Below, piece after piece: positions 1-11,960 of a DNA stretch of 64,000 bases. The DNA lies in contig NC_135177.1 of NCBI RefSeq assembly GCF_041146795.1, positions 25,610,060 through 25,674,059 of the forward strand, in the 5' to 3' direction. The stretch's first letter is position 1. Each line of letters opens with the position of its first letter. The notes under the pieces are model-generated. The model worked only from the letters and a program-made list of their open reading frames with translations. It had not been told where the DNA came from and did no database searches. A program made the position numbers and the translations under genes. The DNA is from Maylandia zebra. Taxonomy: Eukaryota > Chordata > Actinopteri > Cichliformes > Cichlidae.

Positions 1-690
1 TGCCTATTTGGTTAATTGGTAATTTTAAGCATGGGAGGGTGTGGTTGTCTGCGTTGTTATGTTAGCTCTGTCATGACCGAGGGTGTAACCCACCTCTAAG
101 TGAGCTGGGATAGGCACCAGCCAGAACATGGATGAATAAAGCAGAGAACTTCAGCTTGTCACATTGTTTCTGGCTTTTTGTCGTAGTTTAAATGTTCAGA
201 TAAAGCAATTTGAGAAACAATGTAGGGTATTTAGACCAAAATATTTTGATACTTATGGCAGGGATTATATATAATATTTTTTTATTAATTATTTTAAGGT
301 AATTAAAGCACAAAAACAAATAATCAAATAATAAAAGAAATATGGCTAAATTCGTGCGTAAAGTTTTTGCTTTGTCTGTATTGTATACTGTCCTAAAACG
401 TCATGGCTAATGATGGTATTAGTTTAGGAAACAATGATGGTGTAAAGCACAGTCATCGTTTAGTTATATTAGTTATATATTCAGATATATTCAGATATTT
501 ATAAGTACTGTTTGTAAGTACTGATGTATTTTATCATATTTAATAATTAAAATTAAGAATAACTAGAATTAATATCCATTACAATTAATACACTTTAACT
601 GTATGCTTACTGCAAAAACTCATTGTTATGAAGTACATTTGTAAACATTTATTTTCATCTGTTTGGCTACCACAGAATGAATTATGTGCT
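1..690. other. AT-rich intergenic sequence
   Basis: No coding exon or RNA gene is recognisable here. Around 95-140 there is a short stretch (GAGCTGGGATAGG and what follows) that resembles the degenerate tail of a common fish interspersed repeat ending near GGATGAATAA. The rest is AT-rich single-copy-looking DNA. Confidence 0.4.
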
Positions 691-795
691 GATCAGTGTG
701 AACCTAAGAGTCTGAATGAATTCCGCAGCTCATCAATCATCAAGTGCTCAATTTTATTCTCCTTCCAATCTCTTTCTTTTGGATGAACAGCAGCT

Positions 796-1303
796 TTGAG
801 GTTACTTCCAGTTACAGAGCTCAGCTCACTGATGAAAACGCTCTCTGTGATCAGTGTGACCTGCTGTGACCATGTAGTAAACTTTACCATCAGCTGTGAG
901 TTGGGCAATAGCATATTCACTACTACTGCAGTTTTATATACTAATATAATCATTGAGCTTCAATACACAGTTCTTATTTTTCTGTATGTCTCTCGTCTGC
1001 CTAATTGTCATTGCTTTTCTGAGATGGACGAGATAACATAGCGCTCAAAATGAACGGACCGAACATTTTTCCTTTTTAGCTGGATCCAATCTGTCTGCGG
1101 TCTGTTCTGCATTCTCCAATCATCCAGCTCAGTTTTAGTGGGTTCAAAGCTGTTACATGTCAGCAAGTGGTCCATATTGCTGTCTGGCCTTCAACAATCA
1201 CGCCAACATAAGAAACGACATCACCGCAAATGTGCTCATAGCAAGTGCATTTGTTACTATTACAACAGCAACATCAGTACTTCTTGGTTTTGTTCCAAAC
1301 TAA
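796..1303 (+). pseudogene. Decayed CEACAM-like Ig domain and tail exon
   Basis: Reading one frame from about 1082 gives GSNLSAVCSAFSNHPAQF, then a stop exactly where the Ig tryptophan segment (QWV in the gene downstream) should start. The same frame runs on through W-V-Q-S and then MSASGPYCCLAFNNHA, the MSxSGxYxC motif that closes a C2 domain, and ends in a hydrophobic tail with a stop at 1301-1303. About 25 residues between the tryptophan and the MSxSG motif are missing. The best match in the window is the YGP-type C2 exon of the downstream gene (GGSNITLSCSAVSSPPAMF and MSGNYTC at 4673-4936). A weaker stretch at about 796-900 ends in FTISC before GTGAG, like the close of an A-type C2 exon. 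I read it as a dead neighbour of the intact gene, broken by an in-frame stop and an internal deletion. Host gene, not viral. Confidence 0.6.
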
Positions 1304-1439
1304 CTTTGTTTTGTTTTTTCTCAACACAAACTGTGTTCACTGTGGAGCACTGCCTCCCTTTGCTTTTCACAGATGATAGCACGTTCACTGTGATGGACCG
1401 AGCAGCGAAGGAAACTTAGGCACAGGTTAAAGGGAAAAA

Positions 1440-2835
1440 AAAAAAAGAAAGGATTTTTTTATTGAACCCCAATAAATAATTGGTTAAATCATGTAAAAAG
1501 AATCAAAATCTTGGGCCCATAAAAGAGGTCAAAATAACAGAACTCTACTCAAAGTTGACAAACCATACTGATAACTGAAACAAACTGAACTAACTTAACG
1601 AGACAAAGGGGAAACTTAACAATGGCTGATCACCCACAAAAGCACAAAAAGGGGTAAAACACACAAAACCTAACTCCAATTACCCCACATGGTCCTAAAT
1701 TATGAAATGAGCCAATTTGCAGCTTTCCATCAAGGCTTGTTCTGCCCCTTTTCCACCTGTTGGCTCCTCAATCAAGGGACGGGAGCAGCTCCAACTAAAG
1801 TAACTCAGAAAACAAAAATTAAATCATACATAACAGTGTAAACTAAAATGTGCACACTTATTTTAGAATACTGTGTTATGTGGATATGTGAACTAATTCT
1901 AAACCAAATCCAGTTATTCATTGTCCTGTAAATTAATTCCTATTTGAAGAAAGACAAATGTGAATGTGATGTTATGTATAAGCCTCTACACTAATATGGT
2001 GGCTATTACCACTGTGTGGCTGTAAGTGCAGCCATCACCATTATCTACTAGAAATACTGTCATACCTAAATTAGGATGTGACCTCAGCTAGTGAATGCAA
2101 CACCCTTGTTTTTTATGTGTAGCGTGATCATGTCTTTGTTTGCCATTTCCTTGCTCTATCAACCCTATTATTGGTTTATTTTCACTTAAAATCGATTCAA
2201 TGTTTATAGCCTTTAACACCACATGTTATTAGGTGCTCCAAAAAAAGAAAAGCAGATATCGTGTATATTGAAAATAAAAAATTGAGCTGATTGTGAGAGG
2301 TATTTGTGAAACTTATTTATTTATTTATTTTTATTCTAGTCTTATGGGGGAAAGAAAATTGTAATTTTGTTTACAGATGAATAGTGCATTTATCCCGTGT
2401 CTCTTTGGTTACTGTAAACAAAGTAGGAGAAGGAGACGATCCAGTATAGTGGGACAGAGAGTCCATTGTCCTCTACAAATTCTTTAAGTTTTGATATTCT
2501 GGGTGCAACTCATAACCAAATAATCCAATAAGAAGGCATTTACAGATTTGGATGGATCATCATAGCTGAATCTGCAAATGCCTAACCCCAAATTTGTTTT
2601 TATTTTGTCCAATTCAGTGGTTTCCATCTCTATTGTGGGAGGAAGTGACTCATCTTTTTTATGAGAATACTAAAATGACGTTCAGAGACCAAGATTCCAC
2701 AGATTTGGTTTGCATTCTAGGTACAGAGTCACGTGTTAAAATTATAAACGCTCTCCACATGTTTCCTTGGTTGGAAAAAGTTGCAGAACAACAGTATACA
2801 GTAAATGGACACTCATAGGTGTGCACCTGTAAAGC
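1440..2835. other. Intergenic, no gene seen
   Basis: AT-rich sequence with no exon-like open frame and no recognisable repeat family. It separates the decayed Ig copy from the promoter of the intact CEACAM-like gene. Confidence 0.5.
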
Positions 2836-2840
2836 ATCAA

Positions 2841-2850
2841 TATAAAAGGG
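2841..2850 (+). promoter_or_regulatory. TATA box, CEACAM-like gene
   Basis: A consensus TATAAAAGGG lies about 200 bases before the start codon at 3049. A start of transcription near 2870 would give an untranslated leader of about 180 bases. Inferred from motif and position only. Confidence 0.45.
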
Positions 2851-3048
2851 TAAAACAAGGTGTGGTCATGACTTTGAGGTGGTATGATGATGGTGAAGGC
2901 AGGGGAAGGCATTTGCATCAAGAACACAGAGAGCTGCAGTGTTACAGAGTAAATATTAGCTGATTTGAAGGCAGGTAGCAGAGAATATCACAGGATTTTA
3001 TTCATCAAAGCCAGATTCAAGTTTAGGGAAAGGATACCAAGGAGCTTA

Positions 3049-6000
3049 ATGGAGTCTCCAGTGGTGTTCATCCTATTCTTGGCTGCAGTAACTTTCACAG
3101 GTAAAACTGAATGATAAGTGAAGTTCAATGAGTTTTATTGCCTATTACAATAACTACAGGGTCAGAGAATTAGACAATTTATAGATCCTAATATCAATTA
3201 AAATTCTTTAAATATACTACTTTGACATATATCAGTACTTTTGTAACTACTTCTGTCCCAGTGTGTGGATGACAACTACGTGGTGACTGAATATTTTACT
3301 TGCTTTCTCTTTCTAGATGTGACATGCAGTCAGACATTATATGCCTCTGAGAACCCTGTCGCAGTGGGAAACAATGTTACCCTTAGCAGCAATTACACTG
3401 TCAGCTCAGGCGGATGGCTATTCAACACCCGCCAAATTGTGATAATACTAAATGGGGGTTTTGCTATTTCCAAAACTTGGCGTGACAGAGTATCTTTTAA
3501 CCAAAGTACTTCATCACTGACCATACACTCAGTAAAATTGGAAGACTCTGGAAACTACGCACTACAGGATCTAATCAATGAAATTTCTTCTCAGTTAACA
3601 CTTTCAGTTGAAGGTAAGCGCTCTCTCATTTTTCTTGTTTAGTCACCAGCACAGATTTCAAGAAGATTTCACTTCCTACATTATACTTCTTGCACGATTT
3701 CTGTATCATTGTCATTATTATTATTATTATTATTATTGTTGTTGTTGTTGTTGTTGTTATAATTAATTAACTTTGTTATGATTTATGAAAAGAGGCATTG
3801 TCAGAGTCTCTTGGTTCCATTATGTTAAGGAGAAAAACAACTCACACTATCACATTGTAGACATATCTATCTAGAAAAAAAGGGAAAACAATCACACTAT
3901 AAATTTAAATAACACTATCAAAAATATGTTGATCTTGATTTTCAACAATTGTTACAACAAAGGTTTTACATCAAACTGATAAAAGTCAGGGTAAATACCA
4001 ACTCAGAACACGACATCACACCAAGTCATTGTTTAACAAAAATTTTAAGAGGTAAATGCAAATTAAAGTATATCCTTGATGAACCAAAGAATTGGACTGA
4101 CAAATCAACAGACCAATACTGTCACCCAAGGAGGCCATTTTGTATAAGACTGTTTTGTTTTTATTTGTTTTTATCTTGAACCTGACTTTATTTCAACATA
4201 TGGGTCACATTTTCATATATATTTGGTGGAGGACACATTTGCTTAGATAAAACATGACAAATGCCTTGCTGTTTTATTCTCCGCAGAGTCTGTTTCAAAT
4301 GTGACCGTTCAGACAAGCACAACCAACCTGGTGGAGTTCAATGACACAGCAGTACTTATGTGCAGTGTGTCCAAAGGTACATCCCTGTCTTATCAGTGGT
4401 TCAATGGGAGCTCAATGATCACGGCCAATGAAAAAGTTCAACTCAGCAGTGGAAACACCATTCTCACTATCATGAACGTGACCCGCTATGATCAAGGACT
4501 ATACAAGTGTAATGTGTCTAATAATGTCAGTAATGACATCAGCGCCCCTGTGAATCTGACTATCAGCTGTGAGTTCTAACCAAAAGACACCAATACATGC
4601 ATACAATCTATAAAACAATCTGCTGTCCCAACAATAACCTCTAAAACAATTTATGCCCTGTTCTGTCACCAGACGGCCCAAGTAACACGGAGATGACAGT
4701 CATGCCCCTTATGAGTATATACAAAGGCGGATCTAATATCACACTGTCATGCTCAGCGGTGTCCAGTCCTCCAGCAATGTTCCAGTGGATGGTTAATGGA
4801 GTGTACCTAAACAAAATTGAACCAAAGCTTGAACTAGAGAAAGTTAACGAGAGCATGTCAGGAAATTACACATGCCTAATTCACAATAATGTCACGTTCA
4901 GATTCAGCAGCCAAACAGCAACGATCCTGATTGTGGGTAAGTTTGGTTTGGTATCTGTTTAAAAATGTATTTTGTTTTATTTTTTACTTTGCTGCTTAGA
5001 TCTGCTGAGCTGGTAGACCATCAAGACCAAAAAGAAAGAGTTGTGATTTGTGCCTTTTCCTTTGTACAGTGCAGAGGAATTATCTAGTTGAACATGCCAT
5101 ATTTTTTCAGGTCAAATATTTGAGTGAATTTAAATTACTTACTAAACTCCAACAGATCCTGTGAAAGCAGTCGTGGTGAATCTTGCCAAACCAGCAATAT
5201 TTGGTGAGACATTCTCTTTGAGCTGTGAAGTGATGGGACCTGTTGACATCATTCATTGGTGGAAAAACGATCAACTTATTTCTGCTGACAATAAAACAAC
5301 GTTTGGCACGGGCAACAGGACACTGACTATTAGTTCAACCCAGCATTCAGATGGTGGAGATTATCAGTGTGAGGCTTTTAATTCTGTAAGCAACCAAGCC
5401 AGCGACCCCTTCACAGTCACAGTTTACTGTAAGTATTTGTATCATTATTAACATAACGATTATCACTGTGATGTCAGTTCTGTATTATCTGAATGTTTGT
5501 AGTCACATAAGCATTTTTCAGTGAAAGTAATTTGTGGTGTTCTTTATGTGTTTAGATGGACCAGAGATAGCAAATGTCATGGGACCAAATTTGGCAAAGG
5601 CAGGAGACTACGTCACATTCACCTGCAATGCAACATCTAATCCTCCCAGCATCTATGAATGGTACCACGAAAATGTTCTGGTCTCCAACAAGTCAGAGTA
5701 TGTCACACCGTCTCTGACAACCAGCATGAGTGGAAAGTACCTCTGTGTGGCCTTCAACAGCATCAGTGGCAAAAACAGCACTGCCGACATAATGCTTACT
5801 GTTATCGGTAAGACTTACGTGACCATTTTTTTTGGTGTACACAAAATAACTTTTCATTCATAAAAAGGAGACAGGTGCCTCGGGGGAGAACTAAAGAGCT
5901 ATTTTGTGATTTGCTTTGTTTGCAGAGCCGCTGCAAAACATAATAGTAGAAGCACCAATGATGCCTGCCAAAGAAGGTTACTCCTATAATTTAACATGCA

Positions 6001-9000
6001 ACCCAAATGTACCTGCTGATTACATTTACTGGATGAAGAATGGGGAGCCACTGGATGAAAACAACAGAATAGTTTTCTACAATGATAACAAAACACTTCA
6101 CATCAGAATGGTGCAGCGCTATGATAATGCCAATTATGAGTGTATGGCTGTTAATGCCGTTTCATATAACAAGAGCACTCCTTACATGCTCTTTGTCAAC
6201 TGTGAGTATAATATTTAGAGATTTTATGCAGTTTAGTGTCATGTTTAAATGAACAATTTTTAAGTTTTACATTTATAGTTGTTTAGATATTCATCTATCT
6301 CCTCTTCTGTTACAGATGGACCAGAAACACCTTCTGTTTATGGGCCAGCTTTTGCTGAAACAGGACATCAAGCTGTCTTCAGCTGTTCTGCCGAGTCAGT
6401 GCCTCCCAGTACGTTCTGCTGGTGGTTCAATGGATCCATCGTGGCCAATACATCAGATTACACAACTGATGTGTTGTCTTTAGGCATGAGCGGAGAGTAC
6501 AAATGCATGGCCATTAATAATGTGACAGGAAAGAACAGCACAAACTCCACGACACTCACCGTGATTGGTATGAAAACTTTAGGATTCAGAGGAATTAGAT
6601 GAAACATTTTTAACATATGACTCTGGCTGCTATTGTGTTCCAAGAATAAAGAACACTAAAGACATCTTACCCTCTCAACTCTCATGTTCTGTGTCTACAG
6701 AGGCCATAGAGTCAGTGATGATCAAAAGCACGACAATTCCAATCAACACTAAGAACTTTACTCTCACCTGTGATGTTACTGGGCCCTATGACACAATCTA
6801 CTGGATGAAAGATAACGTGACGCTCAACATGGACCCCTCTAATGACTCACATATCTCCTATAACATTGAAAACAACATGCTGAACTTCATCCCAGTGACA
6901 ACGTACAATGAAGGGATATATCAGTGTGTTGCTACCAATAAGGCTGGCCAGCAAAAAAGCCTCCAGTACAGACTACTGGTGAATTGTGAGCATGACAGAA
7001 AGCAGTGAAATGTGTTTTTTCTATTTTTTTTTTTTGAAAACTAGTTTTATTTAATTTTGTACTCATTTTCAAATGCTAGACACAAATTGTTTTAATATCT
7101 ACATCCCTGAGAAAATGTTTGCTGTAACAAAGATCCAAATGAAGAGTCATGATATGTTTTTAGCAGTATTTAGACATTTTGGGGATTTAAATACTTAACA
7201 AAACAGCCAACATGTTTTTGGGTTGATGCAAAAAGTGTATTTAATTTATTTTCCTTCTTAGAAAGAGGAATGGCAGCTAAATAGAGAAATTAAGTGTTAT
7301 GTGGTTTGCTTTGTTTGCAGATCCAATCCAAAATGTAAAACTAAATGCACCAGTGACCTTTGTCAAAGAAGGTTACGCCTATAATTTAACATGCAATGTA
7401 ACTGGACCTGCTGACTACATTTACTGGATGAAGAATGGGCAGAGACTGCATGAAGACAACAGGACTTTTTTCCACAAGGATAACGAGACAGTTGAGATTA
7501 ATCCAGTAAAGCGATATGACACTGGAAACTACTACTGTTTGGCTATTAATGCTGCTGGAAACATGCCCAGCGCTATTTACATGCTCGTTGTCATCTGTGA
7601 GTTTGATATTTTAAAGATTTACGCAACTGAGTGATATTATTTTAACATTTCAAGATAATTGTTGCAAGTCAATTATCTGGAGTTCAGATCATTTCAGTTA
7701 TGTGAAATACCAAAAGTTCAGGCACAGAAAAATTAATTACAAATACATAAAACATATCAATATCGTATGAAACTTTACAGAAGGCAGTAAATAAAAGACA
7801 ATGCACAGATGTTAAATTATACTTGCATATCTATGTGCATGTGTGTTGTGTGTTTGTCTCATTTCTTCATGCTTTGCGGGTTTTGGAAAAAAAAGAAAGT
7901 GTTCCATAGCGTGCCAGTGTGTGATTTATCAATGTTATGTCTATAACCAGAGGGCATCAGGGACAATAGGCTGTTGTGTGGCTGCCGTGGGCCATTTAAA
8001 ACTCACCGAGATGCGCTAAAGGATGGTGTTGCCTTTGCTAGTGCGGTTAACATACCAGTTTTGGAGTATTTGAGGGCTCATACTAAAGGTTAAATGTGGG
8101 CACTGCTGGACCTTTTTAACAACAGCTTTGATGTAAGTTACCTTTGTCATGTCTTTCTGACTAAATGACTGTTGTGTTTGTTTTGTTTGCAGATCAAATA
8201 GAAAATGTGGAAGTAAAAGCACCAATGATGCCGGCCATAGAAGGTTATTCATATAACTTAACATGCAATGTAACTGGACCTGCTGAATACATTTACTGGA
8301 TGAAGAATGGGGAGATACTGCATGATGAAAACAGAACTGTTTTCTACATGGAAAATAAGACGCTCCACCTCAGTATGGTGGAGCGCTATGATAATGGAAA
8401 CTACTGCTGTATGGCTATTAATGCTTTTGGAAACAAGGCCAGCCCTGCTTATAACCTCATTGTCAATTGTGAGTATATTAGAATGTATAGAATGTATGCT
8501 ACTAAATGGTTCAATGTCAATGGTGCATCACCTTAAATTAGGTAAATCCATTGTATTTCGGTTCTTCAGTTGGGGTGGCTGTAGCTCAGGTGGCAGAGCC
8601 ACTAATCAGCCACTAATCAGAAGGTCGGTGGTTCGATCCCAGGCTGCCTCCTGGCTGCATGCCAAATATCCTTGGGCAAGATACTAACCCCATGTTTGCC
8701 TACTGGCGGTGGTCAGAGGGCCCGGTGGCGCCAGTGTCCGGCAGCCTCGCCTCTGTCAGTGCGCCCCAGGGCAGCTGTGGCTACAATGTAGCTTGCCATT
8801 GCCAGTGTTTGAATGGGTGAATGACTGAATGTAGTGTAAAGCACTATACAAATGCAGGCCATTTACCATTCTAAAACATGGATTCTACAAAAAGGGTCAT
8901 AATGTTCATAATGTGCAGACTTGCTTCTCATATGCCTAACTACGATTGCCTGATTGATCACTTTTACAAAAAGTGCACCTCAATTTGTATTAGCTTCACA

Positions 9001-11333
9001 TTAATTATAGATTAGTAATTTACTTAATGCAGCAATTTTACAAAGTCAGCTTTCATTGAGAAAGCACTGGTGTTACATGCTCTGGTGTGGATAGCAATCA
9101 CACTACATGCTGAACCGTACCCACACAGCTGTGAAAAACATGATGACTTGACACACAGGTGACCAATTTCATGATAAAACTATCAAAGAGTATTTTAGTG
9201 TTGCAACTACAATGTCTCTTAAGACACAGGAGTCAACACAATAAATATACAATGAACTGCACAGCTGACCAGAACCTATCCAAATTTGGATAATACTTTA
9301 CCCAGCTCAAAAGACAAATTTGCATGCTATATAGTCAGGTAGGCTACTCTTTTGCATTAAAGGTAGGACTATGAAATTGCTTCATAATGTTAAATTGCTC
9401 GGTGGTAGCTCATACTAACTCAAAGTGTTATCTTTGCCTTATAATACTTATTACTTACTTACTAAGTATTATACTTACTTATAATACTCCAGTGTTGCTT
9501 GTTGCTCAAAAGTTTAGACAATAAATTTCCTCAGGAGCGGCACAGATATTCAAAACGTCTGTAAGAACATTCATCAGGGACAGGTGTGTCAGTCTCTTTT
9601 GCATCATGCTGATCCATCACCACATTTTTAACCGCAAGTTGAAGAAGGATACTTGCACGAGTCCAACATGGGCACAATTTAAAGAACTTTGTAGTTAACA
9701 AAAAAGTTAACACTCTAGATTCTTACTGTTAGAGTCACCTATCCTCTTTTGCTGTTACAGATGGTCCAGAAAAGCCCATTATTTATGGGCCAGCTTTTGC
9801 TGAAACAGGACGTCAAGCCGTCTTCAGCTGTTCTGCCATGTCAGAGCCACTCAGCCAATTCTGCTGGTGGTTCAATGGATCAATTGTGTCCAACACGTCA
9901 GTGTATGCAACTAGCCTCTTGTCTTTCAACATGAGTGGAGAATACACATGTATGGCCATTAATAATGTGACAGGAAAGAACAGCACAAACTCCACTACGC
10001 TCACAGTTGTTGGTATGAACACTTTAAGATTTTTGGGAAATTTGTTGCACATGTGGCTCTGAAACTGATCAAATACAAATTCTTATTGTGTTCTTAAAGT
10101 CTAAATATTTCATGGGGATGTACTCCAGTCAAGATGTCATGCTCTTTTGTGTTTAACACCTTGTAATTTGTGTCTACAGAGGCCATAGAGTCAGTGATGA
10201 TCAAAAACAAGACAATTCCAATCGACACTAAAAACTTTACTCTCACCTGTGAGGTTATTGGGCCCTATGACACGATCTACTGGATGAAAGACAACATGAA
10301 GCTTAACACTAATCCCTCTAATAACTCATATGCGTCCTATAATACTGAAAACAACATGCTGCATTTCACCCCAGTGACACTGGACAGTGAAGGGACATAT
10401 CAGTGTGTTGCTACCAATAAGGCTGGTGATCATGTGAGCCCCCAGTACAGACTGTTGGTGAACTGTGAGTGTTTATTGAGAACTAGTTCTGAGTAATCTG
10501 CCCAATATTCTTTTGAATTGTGTGCCAAGGAAACACTATTCATAATTTTGCAGTACATTATTCAAACGAAATCTTTCTTTTTCCAGATGGCCCAGTCAGA
10601 CTGACCATTTCCCGTGCAAGTATGTTCATGCACGTGTCCCTGATATGCCAGGCTGATTCTCGACCAGCGTGTGACTTCTCCTGGTTCTTCAACAATCTGT
10701 CAACACCTCTACAGAACACATCTACTATTGTATTCCCTGCAACCAGCCAGAATTTTGGGAATTACATATGCAAGGCATGGAACCCCGTGACTGATATCAC
10801 AATGTACCAAAATCTTACCGTCACAGGTGAATAAACCACACATCTTATCTCTACTCATTTTTCTTTAACAAGTTCTTTAGTGTTGTTGAGCAACGGGTAT
10901 TTTACTATAACCTATGACCTCATAAGAAAATTACGGAAGCGTAGAGCTGCCACCCAGGCAAAAGAAAAATAGAAGTATGTCACGTTATAACGTGACATAC
11001 TTCTATGTCACGTTATAACGCTTCCGTAGAAAAATAGAGGTGAAATGTACAAAAGATTTTGAGACGTTAATGCCAAACGACGTCTTTGTAGTGTGGAGCA
11101 TTTAAAGAAACTATGATGATCGCACCCATCTTTTAAAATTGGCCACAGGCAGTGCTATAAATTTGCAAATATGCTTTAAGCGTTTTTCTTTTTCAGTCCT
11201 AACCTCAAACGTGTCTCTTTGCTTGTCATATTTTCCACCCCCAGCTCACGCCCCTGCCATCCACTTCCCATACCAAGGCAGCCTGATGATGATGGTTCTG
11301 TTTGCCTTTTCTGCGCCTGTGTTGTTCAACTGA
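3049..11333 (+). CDS. CEACAM-like cell adhesion protein, 13 Ig domains, GPI-type tail
   Basis: Fifteen exons, all joined in phase 1: 3049-3100, 3317-3613, 4287-4568, 4673-4936, 5156-5428, 5556-5807, 5926-6201, 6316-6567, 6701-6985, 7321-7596, 8193-8468, 9761-10012, 10180-10464, 10587-10826, 11197-11333. They sum to 3699 nt, 1232 residues. Exon 1 is a signal peptide (MESPVVFILFLAAVTFT). Exon 2 is a V-like N domain with neither disulfide cysteine, ending DSGNYALQ, as in mammalian CEACAM N domains (DTGFYTLQ). Exons 3-14 are twelve C2 domains with Cys..W..YxC and many N-glycosylation sites. Most alternate between an A type and a type opening YGP, the join seen in CEACAM A/B domains. The last exon ends in a hydrophobic stretch (LMMMVLFAF) with no basic cytoplasmic tail, suggesting a GPI anchor like CEACAM5/6; no ITIM is seen. 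The final acceptor could instead be at 11245, in the same frame. Likely a surface adhesion or decoy protein. The family is clear; one-to-one orthology with a mammalian CEACAM is not expected. Confidence 0.85.
3713..3758. repeat. (ATT)n(GTT)n microsatellite
   Basis: A run of ATT units passes directly into GTT units within intron 2 of the CEACAM-like gene. Confidence 0.9.
8572..8870 (+). repeat. tRNA-derived SINE, intronic
   Basis: The head has pol III promoter boxes: TAGCTCAGGTGG (A box) and GGTTCGATCCC (B box). The body (GTGGTCAGAGGGCCCGG, then GCCATTGCCAGTGTTTGAAT) recurs at 33510-33846, 40119-40316 and, inverted, at 28127-28411. The tail is ACAAATGCAGGCCATTTACC. It lies in the 1.3-kb intron between C2 exons 11 and 12. 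The head differs from the GGCGATCGTGGCTC head of two other copies, so two subfamilies share one body. Confidence 0.8.
10933..11040. repeat. Nested palindrome
   Basis: 10969-11006 is a perfect 38-base palindrome (two 19-base arms, no spacer, centred on CGTTATAACG). It is followed by a direct repeat of half of it (TATGTCACGTTATAACG at 10977 and again at about 11005). An outer inverted pair, ACGGAAGCG (10933) and CGCTTCCGT (about 11019), brackets the whole, and GAAAAATAGA is present on both sides. It lies in the last intron of the CEACAM-like gene. Confidence 0.85.
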
Positions 11334-11735
11334 GTTCTCCACACTCTTAAGTCTTCTGAGAATGAAAGGCTTCTTTCTCGCTCCCTGTTTTTTGACAACA
11401 ATCTTCCTGCACAATGATTAAGAAAACATAGCGCAGTCCATAATCCTAATGTTAGACATACACATTATTTAATTAGTGCAATGCCTATTTTTTATGTTCA
11501 ATATTATATCTACTAACAGTAAAATGTAGTTTCGCTAGTTTTAATACTGTCATTGTAATCACTCCCCTGGAGCTAGTTCAGTGAATAGTTTCATAAAAGG
11601 AAAGCAGGGAAAGTGTACTCCTTACAAATTATAATCACTGTGAGCATTTAACCATGTTAATAATATATATACGTAGATGTTTTATTATACCTTGATTCAC
11701 CTTATTTGATTGATTGATTACTTTTTTAAAAAATG

Positions 11736-11741
11736 AATAAA
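11736..11741 (+). terminator. Poly(A) signal, CEACAM-like gene
   Basis: AATAAA about 400 bases after the stop codon at 11333. The opposing gene's signal lies 30 bases away on the other strand, so the two transcripts end tail to tail. Confidence 0.5.
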
Positions 11742-11770
11742 AAAAGACAACATAATATATTTTTTGGAGA

Positions 11771-11777
11771 TTTTATT
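11771..11777 (-). terminator. Poly(A) signal, cxcl17-like gene
   Basis: AATAAAA on the minus strand, about 185 bases beyond the stop codon at 11961. Confidence 0.5.
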
Positions 11778-11960
11778 AAGTGGGATATTTAAAATAATAA
11801 TGGTCCCATTCAGAAAGTTATAGTGAGTTCAAATTCCAGTGATAAAGTTTCTTTTACACTGCATTTGTAAAAAGTATCATGTGTATGCATAGAAAATATG
11901 ATTGGCAATGAGTCTTACAAAAGCATGCATGTGTAAGAATAGAGGGCTTCTTTATATTGC

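Noticed and set aside
8572-8650. A functional tRNA gene
   Set aside because: The head has A and B boxes but the acceptor stem does not pair and the SINE body follows at once.
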